The notes under the pieces were generated by a model, which was not told where the DNA came from, did not search any database, and saw nothing but the letters and a program-made list of their open reading frames with translations. 15,176 bases of DNA from JBHHZM01 sp046758065 (GTDB lineage Bacteria > Pseudomonadota > Alphaproteobacteria > JAAXGF01). This document shows, in pieces, positions 7,036-15,176 of this stretch. Every line of letters starts with the position of its first letter. The stretch's first letter is position 1. The position numbers and the translations under genes are program-made. The DNA is taken from contig JBHHZM010000074.1 of NCBI GenBank assembly GCA_046758065.1, positions 1 to 15,176 on the forward strand, given 5' to 3'.

Positions 7036-7941
7036 TTAACGCGATCTGCCCCTGAGCGCGAGCGAAACTTTCGAGGCCGGAGTTCGGCCCAGCGCTTCGC
7101 AGATAAACCGGCCGGCTTCGGCGAGCGCCGCGAGGTCGGCCCCGGTTTCGACGCCGAGACCGTCGAGCATGTAGACCACGTCCTCGGTGGCGACGTTACC
7201 CGCCGCTCCCGGCGCGTAGGGACAGCCGCCGAGGCCGGCGACCGACGAATCGATCGTCGAAACGCCAAGCTCGAGCACCGCCAGCAGATTGGCGAGCGCC
7301 TGACCGTAGGTGTCATGGAAATGGGCGGCGAGGCGATCGATCGGCACTTTCTCGGCAACCGCAGCGACCATCGCCCGCGCCTTGGCGGGCGTGCCCACGC
7401 CGATGGTGTCGCCGAGCGAAATCTCGGCGCAGCCCATATCGAAAAGCCGGCGCGCGACGCGGGCGACCGCGGACGGCGCGATCTCGCCCTCGTAGGGACA
7501 TCCCAATACGCAGGAGACATAGCCGCGCAACCGGACCCCGCGGGTCGCGGCGGCCTCGCACACCGGGTGGAAGCGATCGAGGCTTTCGTCGATCGAGCAG
7601 TTGATGTTCTTGCGGGAGAACGTCTCCGAGGCGGCGGCGAACACCGCGACCTCGTCCGCTCCGGCCGCAAGCGCCGCTTCGAATCCCTTCATGTTCGGTG
7701 TAAGAACGATATATCTAACATCCTCTTTTCGCGATATTTCCGACATGACTTCGGCGGCGTCGGAGAGCTGGGGAACCCACTTGGGCGACACGAAACTGGT
7801 AGCCTCGATGGCACCGAGTCCGGCCGCCGAGAGCCGGTCGATCAGCGCCACCTTGATCGCCGTCGGCACCGGTTGCGGCTCGTTCTGCAAACCGTCGCGC
7901 GGTCCGACCTCGACGAGAGTCACGGCGTCGGGGTAGGTCAT
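7036..7941 (-). CDS. liuE: Hydroxymethylglutaryl-CoA lyase
   Basis: LiuE cleaves 3-hydroxy-3-methylglutaryl-CoA into acetoacetate and acetyl-CoA, the last step of leucine degradation. The 301-residue TIM-barrel protein has EVGPRDGLQNE (R15, D16), EATSFVSPKWVPQL, the metal ligands in AAHFHDTYGQ (H207, H209), and the family signature GLGGCPYAPGAAGN with catalytic-loop Cys C240. Length matches bacterial homologues. Its ATG (7939-7941) lies one base beyond the liuD stop, so the genes are co-translated or co-transcribed. Codons for residues about 68-81 are unusually AT-rich (see findings) although the protein stays normal there. It is the last gene of the liuBCDE set, followed by a 98-bp spacer without a clear terminator. 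Confidence 0.95.
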   Translation of the reverse strand: MTYPDAVTLVEVGPRDGLQNEPQPVPTAIKVALIDRLSAAGLGAIEATSFVSPKWVPQLSDAAEVMSEISRKEDVRYIVLTPNMKGFEAALAAGADEVAVFAAASETFSRKNINCSIDESLDRFHPVCEAAATRGVRLRGYVSCVLGCPYEGEIAPSAVARVARRLFDMGCAEISLGDTIGVGTPAKARAMVAAVAEKVPIDRLAAHFHDTYGQALANLLAVLELGVSTIDSSVAGLGGCPYAPGAAGNVATEDVVYMLDGLGVETGADLAALAEAGRFICEALGRTPASKVSLALRGRSR

Positions 7942-7942
7942 C

Positions 7943-9943
7943 TCACGTCCCGTCCTCGGCGCCGAATGCGATCAGTTCAGCGCCTTCCTCCACCCGGTCG
8001 CCGGCGGCGTAGTTGATACGGGCGATGCGTCCCCCGGCGGGTGCCGTGATGGTATGCTCCATCTTCATCGCCTCGACGACCATCAGCGGTTCGCCGCGCG
8101 CGACTTCGCGGCCTACTTCGGCGAGCACGGCGACGATTCGACCCGGCATGGGCGAGGTCAGCCGCCCGCCCGTTGCTCCGTCCTCATTCGCCGCCTCGAG
8201 GGGATCGTGGCGGCTCAAGCGCCACGTCTTGTCGGCGTCCAACACGACCGTTTCGCGGCCGCGGGCAATCACCAGCGCCGCGCAGCGTTCGCCGTCGAAG
8301 TCGGCTTCGAGATTACCCTCGGCGTCGCGGCGGGCGCGATCGACTTCGACGGCAGCGTCCGAAAGCGTCAGGCTGTAGCTCCCACGGCGAAATCGGACGG
8401 CAATCGTGCGCACCTCATCGCCGTCGAGAAAATGGACGGTCTGCGTCGCCTCACCGTTGAGTCGCCAGCCGTTCACCAGATTCCACGGCGACCCGCGATC
8501 GCGCGAACGGGCCGCCGCCTCGTCGGCGAGACGCAGCAGCGTGTCGAGACAGGCGAAGGCGAGCACTCGGTCAGGCGCCGGAACGGGCTCAGGCGCCAGC
8601 GTCGCGCGCTCGCGCTCGATCAAGCCGGTATCGGCCCTGCCGGCGGTGAAATCGCGGTGATTAGCGATCGCCGACAGAAACTCCAAATTGGTGGCCGGAC
8701 CGACGATCCGGAGATCGGCGAGCGCATGCCGCAGCCGTTCGAGCGCTGCCGTCCGGTTCCTGCCGTGAACGACGAGCTTGGCGAGCAGCGGATCGTAGTG
8801 CGGGCTCACTTCGTCACCGACCCGCACGCCGGTATCGAAGCGCAAATCCTCTCCTTCGACCGGTGCGCGCAGATAATCGATGCGGCCGCTCGCGGGCAGG
8901 AAGCCGCGCGCCGGGTCTTCGGCGTAGATGCGCGCCTCGATCGCGTGCCCCGCGACGACGAGATCGGCTTGCGCGCAGGGTAGTTTCTCGCCCGCCGCGA
9001 TGCGAAGCTGCCATTCGACGAGATCCCGACCCGTGATCATTTCGGTGACGGGATGCTCGACCTGAAGCCGCGTATTCATCTCAAGAAAATAGAACCGGTT
9101 TTCGCCGTCGACCAGGAACTCGACTGTGCCGGCGCCGACGTAGCCGGCGGCGCGCGCGGCTTCGACGGCGGTCTCGGCGATACGGCGACGGAAGCGCCCG
9201 CCGCAGCGCGGCGCCGGCGCCTCCTCGACGACCTTCTGGTGGCGGCGCTGCAACGAGCAGTCGCGCTCGAACAGATGGACGACGTTGCCATGGGTATCGG
9301 CGAAGACCTGCACCTCGATGTGTCGCGGCCGATCGAGATAGCGCTCGAGCAGTACCCGGCCGTCGCCGAACGCAGCCTCGGCCTCGCGCCGCGCGGCAGC
9401 GAGCGCCTCGGCGAACGCCGCGCGCGCGGCGACCACCCGCATCCCCTTCCCGCCGCCGCCGACCGCGGGCTTGATCAGCAGCGGATAGCCGACGCGCTCG
9501 GCCGCTCGCGCGAGTGCCGCGTCGTCCTGGTCCTCGCCGGAATCGCCCGGCAGGACGGGGATGCCGGCGTCGGCCATCAGCGTCTTGGCCGCGGCCTTGT
9601 CGCCCATGGCGCGAATGACGGCGGGCGGCGGGCCGATGAAGACGAGGCCGGCGGCGGCGCAAGCTTCGGCAAAGTCGGCGTTCTCGGCAAGAAAACCGTA
9701 ACCGGGATGAATCGCCGCCGCGCCGCTCGCCTTCGCCGCTTCGACGATGGCGTCGCCGCGGAGATAGCTCTCGACAGCGGGCGCCGGCCCGATCTCTTGC
9801 GACTCATCGGCGAGCGCGACGTGCAGCGCTTGCGCATCCGCCTCTGAATGGACCGCAACGGTAGCGATCCTCATCCGCCGCGCGGTACGGATCACGCGAC
9901 AGGCGATCTCGCCGCGGTTGGCGATCAGGATCTTCTCGAACAC
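7943..9943 (-). CDS. liuD: Methylcrotonyl-CoA carboxylase alpha (biotin-carrying) subunit
   Basis: This 666-residue acyl-CoA carboxylase alpha subunit carboxylates its own biotin with ATP and bicarbonate, and the beta subunit then passes the carboxyl group to 3-methylcrotonyl-CoA. Domains run from biotin carboxylase (FEKILIANRGEIACRVIRTA at the N-terminus; GGGGKGM around K166; HIEVQVFAD; ERDCSLQRRHQKVVEEAP; EMNTRLQVEHPVTE) through a linker domain to the C-terminal biotinyl domain, with biotinylated K627 in EAMKMEHTI. Substrate cannot be told from this subunit alone: acetyl- and propionyl-CoA carboxylases look alike. Placement between liuC and liuE and next to a clear liuB makes methylcrotonyl-CoA by far the likeliest. 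The GTG at 9943 is preferred over the upstream GTG at 9961 because it gives the canonical N-terminus and lies five bases after the liuC stop. Confidence 0.93.
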   Translation of the reverse strand: MFEKILIANRGEIACRVIRTARRMRIATVAVHSEADAQALHVALADESQEIGPAPAVESYLRGDAIVEAAKASGAAAIHPGYGFLAENADFAEACAAAGLVFIGPPPAVIRAMGDKAAAKTLMADAGIPVLPGDSGEDQDDAALARAAERVGYPLLIKPAVGGGGKGMRVVAARAAFAEALAAARREAEAAFGDGRVLLERYLDRPRHIEVQVFADTHGNVVHLFERDCSLQRRHQKVVEEAPAPRCGGRFRRRIAETAVEAARAAGYVGAGTVEFLVDGENRFYFLEMNTRLQVEHPVTEMITGRDLVEWQLRIAAGEKLPCAQADLVVAGHAIEARIYAEDPARGFLPASGRIDYLRAPVEGEDLRFDTGVRVGDEVSPHYDPLLAKLVVHGRNRTAALERLRHALADLRIVGPATNLEFLSAIANHRDFTAGRADTGLIERERATLAPEPVPAPDRVLAFACLDTLLRLADEAAARSRDRGSPWNLVNGWRLNGEATQTVHFLDGDEVRTIAVRFRRGSYSLTLSDAAVEVDRARRDAEGNLEADFDGERCAALVIARGRETVVLDADKTWRLSRHDPLEAANEDGATGGRLTSPMPGRIVAVLAEVGREVARGEPLMVVEAMKMEHTITAPAGGRIARINYAAGDRVEEGAELIAFGAEDGT

Positions 9944-9948
9944 CGCGC

Positions 9949-10740
9949 CTACTTGGCCCACTCGGCCTTGCGTTTCTCGAAGAAGGCGGCGACGCCTTCA
10001 CGCGCCTCGTCACGGGTGCGCACGTCGGCGATGAGCCGCGCCGTCTCCTCGACCAGCTGGGCGTCTACCCCGCGGTTGGCGACGCGCGCGATCAGCGCCT
10101 TGGTCTCGGTCACCGCTCCGGGCGCCGCGGCGAAGAACCGGGCGACCATGCGCTCGGCGCTGCCGGGCAGATCGGCAATGTCGTCGATCAGTTCATGGAC
10201 GAGACCGATCCGATACGCCTCGATTGCACCGAAACGCTCGGCCGTCAACATGTAGCGGTGCGCCTGACGGGGGCCGATCGCGGCAATCACATAGGGCGAG
10301 ATCACCGCCGGCACCAGCCCCAGACGAACCTCGGTGAGTGCGAAACGCGCTTCCTTAAGCGCAATGACGACGTCGCAGGCGGCGAGCAGACCGACGCCGC
10401 CGCCATAGGCCGCCCCCTGGACGAGCGCAATCGTGGGGTGGGGCAGTGCGTCGAGCCGGCGCAGCATCTCGCCCAGAACCCGCGCATCCTCGAGGTTGTC
10501 CTCATGGCTGGCTTCGGCGGCGTGTCGCATCCAGTTGAGATCGGCGCCCGCCGAGAAGCTCTTGCCCGTCGATTCGATCAGCACCGCGCGGATTCCATCG
10601 GCCCCGTGGAGGTCCTCGAAGATGTCGGAGAGACGCTCAATAGTTTCCCCGTCGAACGCGTTGTGCACCTCGGGGCGGTTAAGGGTGATGGTGGCGACGC
10701 CGTCGGGCGAAGCACGGAAAAGCACGCTTTCGTCACTCAT
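9949..10740 (-). CDS. liuC: Methylglutaconyl-CoA hydratase (enoyl-CoA hydratase family)
   Basis: This 263-residue crotonase-fold enzyme probably hydrates 3-methylglutaconyl-CoA to HMG-CoA. Visible motifs are TITLNRPEVHNAFD, the oxyanion-hole segment SFSAGADLNWMR (residues 61-72), GAAYGGGVGLLAACD (109-123) and FALTEVRLGLVPAVISPYV with E137. SFSAGADLNWM is characteristic of LiuC-type hydratases. The first catalytic Glu of rat crotonase is replaced by Gly in GGGVG, as I recall for LiuC-type members, while the second Glu (E137) is kept. The frame starts at GTG 10746, but ATG 10740 has GGGA eight bases upstream and is preferred. It lies 42 bases after liuB and five bases before liuD. Confidence 0.92.
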   Translation of the reverse strand: MSDESVLFRASPDGVATITLNRPEVHNAFDGETIERLSDIFEDLHGADGIRAVLIESTGKSFSAGADLNWMRHAAEASHEDNLEDARVLGEMLRRLDALPHPTIALVQGAAYGGGVGLLAACDVVIALKEARFALTEVRLGLVPAVISPYVIAAIGPRQAHRYMLTAERFGAIEAYRIGLVHELIDDIADLPGSAERMVARFFAAAPGAVTETKALIARVANRGVDAQLVEETARLIADVRTRDEAREGVAAFFEKRKAEWAK

Positions 10741-10782
10741 GGTCACGATCCCGGTACGACACTGCGGTACGGCGGGTCCACA

Positions 10783-12390
<1,608 letters not shown>

Positions 12391-12609
12391 GGCCTGCGCG
12401 TAAGGTCGGTCCCGCGTCGCGCGACCGGGCCGCGCGCCCGTCGCCCGCACACCGTACCATGCCTTCGACCGCCGAATATCGGCAAGGAGAATCTGAGGGT
12501 TAAAATAGGGTGAACCGCGAGCGCGGCGTTCCCTCCGGCCTCTATTCCTCCTTCCCTTCGCGATCCCGCTGCGCGAACATGCGCGTCATCGAAACCCGCG
12601 AGTATCGCC
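12391..12609. promoter_or_regulatory. Divergent promoter region between liuB and the PLP dehydratase gene
   Basis: This 219-bp spacer should hold the promoters for the liu operon (minus) and the dehydratase (plus). It contains an imperfect 21-bp palindrome, CGGTCCCGCG-T-CGCGCGACCG (12407-12427; one mismatched pair), 17 bases upstream of the liuB start. An AT-richer patch at 12499-12508 (GTTAAAATAG) could supply a -10 element in either direction, but I cannot pair it with a -35 box. I see no LiuR-like TTTACGTAAA-type operator and no gene in this stretch. Confidence 0.35.
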
Positions 12610-13569
12610 ATGCTTCCAAACCTTGCCGAGATCGAGGCCGCGGCCGAAATCGTCCACCGCGCGATCCTGCCGACGCCGCAGATCTGCTGGCCCCTGCTCT
12701 CCGAGCGCGCGGGCTGCGAGGTCTGGGTCAAGCACGAGAACCATACGCCGATCGGGGCCTTCAAGGTACGCGGCGGTCTCGTCTACCTGGACGAACTCGC
12801 GAAATCGCACGCCGACCTTCCGGGGATTCTCACGGCGACCCGCGGCAACCACGGCCAGAGCGTCGCTTTCGCCGCCCGCGCCCACGGCGTCAAGGCGGTG
12901 GTCGTCGTGCCGCACGGCAACAGCGCCGAGAAGAACCGCGCCATGCGCGCCTTCGGAGCCGAGCTCGTCGAGCACGGCGCCGATTTCAACGCCGCCCACG
13001 ATCATGCCCGCAGGCTTGCCGAGGCGCGCGATCTGCACATGTTGCCATCGTTCCACCCCATGCTCGTCCGCGGGGTCGCGTCCTACAGCCTCGAACTGTT
13101 CTCGGCGGTTCCCGACCTCGACGCGCTTTACGTGCCCATCGGCCTCGGTTCGGGCATCTGCGGCGCCATCGCGGCCCGCGATGGCCTAGGGCGAAAAACC
13201 CGGATCGTCGGCGTCGTCGCCGAGAAGGCGCCGACCTACGCGCTCTCGTTCGCCGCCGGCGAGCCGGTGGCGACGAACGCGGCCGACACGCTCGCCGACG
13301 GGCTCGCCGTTCGCATCCCCGACACGCAGGCGCTCGACATCATCCGCCAGGGAGTCGAGCGCATCGTCGCGGTGTCGGAGGACGAAATCCTCGCCGCCAT
13401 GCGTCATTATTTCTCGGACACCCACAACCTCGCCGAAGGGGCCGGAGCGGCGTCGCTCGCCGCGCTTCTGAAGGAGCGCGACGAGATGCGCGGCAAGAAG
13501 GTCGGGCTCATCCTCTCGGGCGGCAACCTCGACCGTGAGGTTTATCTGCGTGCGATCGACGACGGGTAA
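12610..13569 (+). CDS. Threonine/serine dehydratase-type PLP enzyme
   Basis: This 319-residue fold-type II PLP enzyme probably deaminates threonine or serine to 2-ketobutyrate or pyruvate. The PLP Schiff-base lysine is K52 in GAFKVRGG, the cofactor-ring Asn is N80 in ATRGNHGQS, the phosphate-binding loop is GLGSGICG (178-185), and the pyridine-nitrogen Ser is S303 in LSGGN. There is no C-terminal ACT domain, so allosteric feedback as in biosynthetic IlvA is unlikely; a catabolic role fits better. Related enzymes in this family include hydroxyectoine-utilisation EutB and hydroxyaspartate dehydratases, so threonine is not certain. ATG 12610 gives the family N-terminus (LPNLAEIEAAAEIVHRAIL) but has only a weak Shine-Dalgarno. 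The gene diverges from the liu operon and is followed by an 89-bp spacer. Confidence 0.88.
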   Translation: MLPNLAEIEAAAEIVHRAILPTPQICWPLLSERAGCEVWVKHENHTPIGAFKVRGGLVYLDELAKSHADLPGILTATRGNHGQSVAFAARAHGVKAVVVVPHGNSAEKNRAMRAFGAELVEHGADFNAAHDHARRLAEARDLHMLPSFHPMLVRGVASYSLELFSAVPDLDALYVPIGLGSGICGAIAARDGLGRKTRIVGVVAEKAPTYALSFAAGEPVATNAADTLADGLAVRIPDTQALDIIRQGVERIVAVSEDEILAAMRHYFSDTHNLAEGAGAASLAALLKERDEMRGKKVGLILSGGNLDREVYLRAIDDG

Positions 13570-13658
13570 CGCCGCGTAAGCAAGCGTTAATCTCTTCGGC
13601 GCACCATCCACAATAACGGCCCATTCTGACCGCCAATCCGGCGGAGGGAGAGACGCGT

Positions 13659-14435
13659 ATGACTGGGTGGACAAGCCGTCTGCTCGTTTTCGCTGCGATC
13701 GGCGCCAGCGCGTGCGCCGCGGGAGCGGCTTATTCCAGCGAATTCGCCGAGTCGCTTGGAAAATCCCCGCCAGCGCACGTTTCCGGTTATGACGAAACGG
13801 CGCCGTCCAATCGTTTCGAAAGCGCAGTGCTCGCCAATCCGTCGCCAGAGTCGCCAGATTTGACGACGTTTCTGGTCTACGTCCAGAAGACCTATTTGCC
13901 GGGCGAAAGGATGGACGTCTTTCGTCTGCGCGGCACTGAAATGGCCAAGCTGTTAGGATATGCGATTGGCGAAGCGGCGACGCATCCCGCTCCGGTCGAT
14001 GTGTTCGCACCGCAGTTCAGAGCCGGCCTAGAGAATTTGATCGCACGGCTCGGCGTTTACGGCGGCTATCCCATGTCCGACCGCTATCCGGGCGCGGCGA
14101 ACCGAATGTGGCGCCTTGTGCAAGAGGGCGCCCGCGGATTCTACGATGAAGAAATGCGGGCCGCCTATGGTTCGGTCACCGAAGATACGGGGCCGACAAG
14201 CGTAGAAGCATGGTTCAAAGATCTCAGCCGCTCCGAGAAGGAGCAGTTTCTCCAACGCGCCGCCATGGCGGGACTCGCCAAGAACGACGGCGCTCCCTAT
14301 GCGATCGCCGAATTCGAGGCGCTCAGCGTATTCATGGACGCAGAGCTCGACCGGGAAGGCTCTTCCGAGCAGGCCCGGCGCGACTATATCCGAGATCTCG
14401 CTGCCGGCAGATTGACCATTTCATCGGAGAAGTAA
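13659..14435 (+). CDS. Exported protein of unknown function, first of a paralogous pair
   Basis: I do not recognise this 258-residue protein. The N-terminus (RLLVFAAIGASACAAGAA, about residues 7-24) is a signal peptide. Cleavage after AGA near residue 23 is plausible, and C19 in ASAC could make it a lipoprotein, though the lipobox is poor. The mature part is soluble and mixed helical. Residues about 180-250 hold a domain with AWFKDLSRSEKEQFLQR (184-200), then AEFEALSVFMDAELD (217-231) and QARRDYIRDLAAG (238-250). The following gene carries the same pattern. The Shine-Dalgarno GGAGGGAG (13643-13650) lies eight bases before the ATG. Its stop lies four bases before the next start, so the two genes form an operon. 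GC is lower than in the catabolic genes: two 60-base lines counted by hand gave 60% and 57%. This may reflect different ancestry or looser constraint. Confidence 0.8.
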   Translation: MTGWTSRLLVFAAIGASACAAGAAYSSEFAESLGKSPPAHVSGYDETAPSNRFESAVLANPSPESPDLTTFLVYVQKTYLPGERMDVFRLRGTEMAKLLGYAIGEAATHPAPVDVFAPQFRAGLENLIARLGVYGGYPMSDRYPGAANRMWRLVQEGARGFYDEEMRAAYGSVTEDTGPTSVEAWFKDLSRSEKEQFLQRAAMAGLAKNDGAPYAIAEFEALSVFMDAELDREGSSEQARRDYIRDLAAGRLTISSEK

Positions 14436-14439
14436 CGAC

Positions 14440-15132
14440 ATGACAGCGAATCGCGCATTCATCGGAACCAGAGGGGCCGCGCTTGCGGCGGGCATTGCAC
14501 TCTTGTTTGTGCTTGGCGCGGCGGCGCCTACTTTCGCAGACAATCCCTGCAAATCGGAAGACCCGCTCGATTTTGACGAAGCGAACCGCCACGCCGATTG
14601 CGGCGATGTCGACAATCCCGGCTGGGGGACGGGCGGCCTCGACGAGGAGACGGCGCGCATTCCCGACCGGCGCGACCCGGGATACGGCGACGATCCGGCT
14701 TCCGATTACCGCAATCTACCGACGACGTTTTCCGCCTGGTACAATGGTCTGTCGCCGTCCGATAAGCGCCAATTCACCGCGCGGCTTGTCGAGGAAGCCG
14801 GAGTCGGCGACCGGCGATTGAGCGCACGAGAGATCGAAGCGCTGTTGACCCTGGTCAGCTCCGAGATCGATTCCTATTTCAACAGCGAAGGGCTGAGCGC
14901 AGATCAGCGGCGAAAGGCGATCGCCGAGATTGCGGTCGACTCCGGCGTCGGAATCGACCGCAAGCGCGGATCGAGCGCCGACGATGCGATTTTCGGACGC
15001 GACAGCAACGCCGGCGACCGCGACAGCGGATATAACAATTGGGAGCGGGTTGATCCGACTGAAGACTTCGGGGACTTCGGTCGGCCTTCCGGCGGCGCGC
15101 CGAAATCGGATATCGATCTCGAAGGCTTCTGA
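14440..15132 (+). CDS. Exported protein of unknown function, second of a paralogous pair
   Basis: This 230-residue protein is also unrecognised. A clear signal peptide (GAALAAGIALLFVLGAAAPTFA) suggests cleavage after A33, leaving a mature protein starting DNPCKSEDP. Two cysteines, C37 and C54, could form a disulfide in the periplasm. Residues about 95-170 contain AWYNGLSPSDKRQFTAR (99-115), REIEALLTLVSSEID (130-144) and QRRKAIAEIAVDSG (156-169), the same ordered motifs as in the upstream protein. The last 60 residues are rich in Asp, Gly and Ser and are probably disordered. GGAGAAG (14426-14432) seven bases before the ATG, inside the upstream gene, is a good Shine-Dalgarno and implies coupled translation. 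It ends 44 bases before the window edge, and nothing is seen in that remainder. Confidence 0.8.
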   Translation: MTANRAFIGTRGAALAAGIALLFVLGAAAPTFADNPCKSEDPLDFDEANRHADCGDVDNPGWGTGGLDEETARIPDRRDPGYGDDPASDYRNLPTTFSAWYNGLSPSDKRQFTARLVEEAGVGDRRLSAREIEALLTLVSSEIDSYFNSEGLSADQRRKAIAEIAVDSGVGIDRKRGSSADDAIFGRDSNAGDRDSGYNNWERVDPTEDFGDFGRPSGGAPKSDIDLEGF

Positions 15133-15176
15133 GCCGATCTCCCCGCGTCGTCACCCGACACAGTGGCTGCTATCGC

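Noticed and set aside
8054..9847. Two long plus-strand frames (8054-8983 and 9053-9847)
   Set aside because: Both are antisense to liuD and lack motifs or ribosome-binding sites.
12510..13538. 342-codon plus-strand frame overlapping the PLP dehydratase
   Set aside because: It is an Arg-rich shadow frame; the dehydratase frame holds the PLP lysine, glycine loop and SGGN motif.

Overview
The window is GC-rich, densely coded chromosomal DNA, most likely from an alphaproteobacterium. This is inferred from the codon bias, from the gene types (a liu-type leucine operon, a short PutA, a phosphonate monoester hydrolase-like enzyme) and from a receiver protein with an FGPDRRRR tail. The organism cannot be named from sequence alone. 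The main theme is amino-acid catabolism: proline, leucine and threonine/serine.

Layout, left to right. Positions 1-2474 (minus) hold the first 824 codons of putA, cut by the window edge. Its GTG start overlaps the stop codon of a sulfatase-fold phosphonate monoester hydrolase-like gene (2471-4000, minus), so the two are probably translationally coupled. A 270-bp divergent spacer with a sigma70-like promoter separates them from a metallo-beta-lactamase-fold gene (4271-5100, plus), which carries a one-base frameshift near its 3' end. That gene meets leucine dehydrogenase (5087-6163, minus) tail to tail. Then come a stand-alone receiver-domain protein (6350-6937, minus) and a compact operon on the minus strand: liuB (12390-10783), liuC (10740-9949), liuD (9943-7943) and liuE (7941-7036). 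A divergent threonine/serine dehydratase-type PLP enzyme (12610-13569, plus) follows, and last a two-gene cassette of unrecognised exported proteins (13659-14435 and 14440-15132, plus).

How the genes fit together. Leucine dehydrogenase makes the first step of leucine breakdown, giving 2-ketoisocaproate. LiuB and LiuD carboxylate 3-methylcrotonyl-CoA, LiuC hydrates 3-methylglutaconyl-CoA, and LiuE cleaves HMG-CoA to acetoacetate and acetyl-CoA. The branched-chain ketoacid dehydrogenase, isovaleryl-CoA dehydrogenase (liuA) and the usual MerR-type regulator (liuR) are not in the window. PutA would turn proline into glutamate.

The most novel part is the exported pair at 13659-15132. The two proteins share a domain with the pattern AW(F/Y)xxLSxS(E/D)KxQFxxR followed by an E-x-E-A-L helix and a QxRR or QRR segment. 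They belong to no family I recognise and sit in DNA with visibly lower GC than the catabolic genes.
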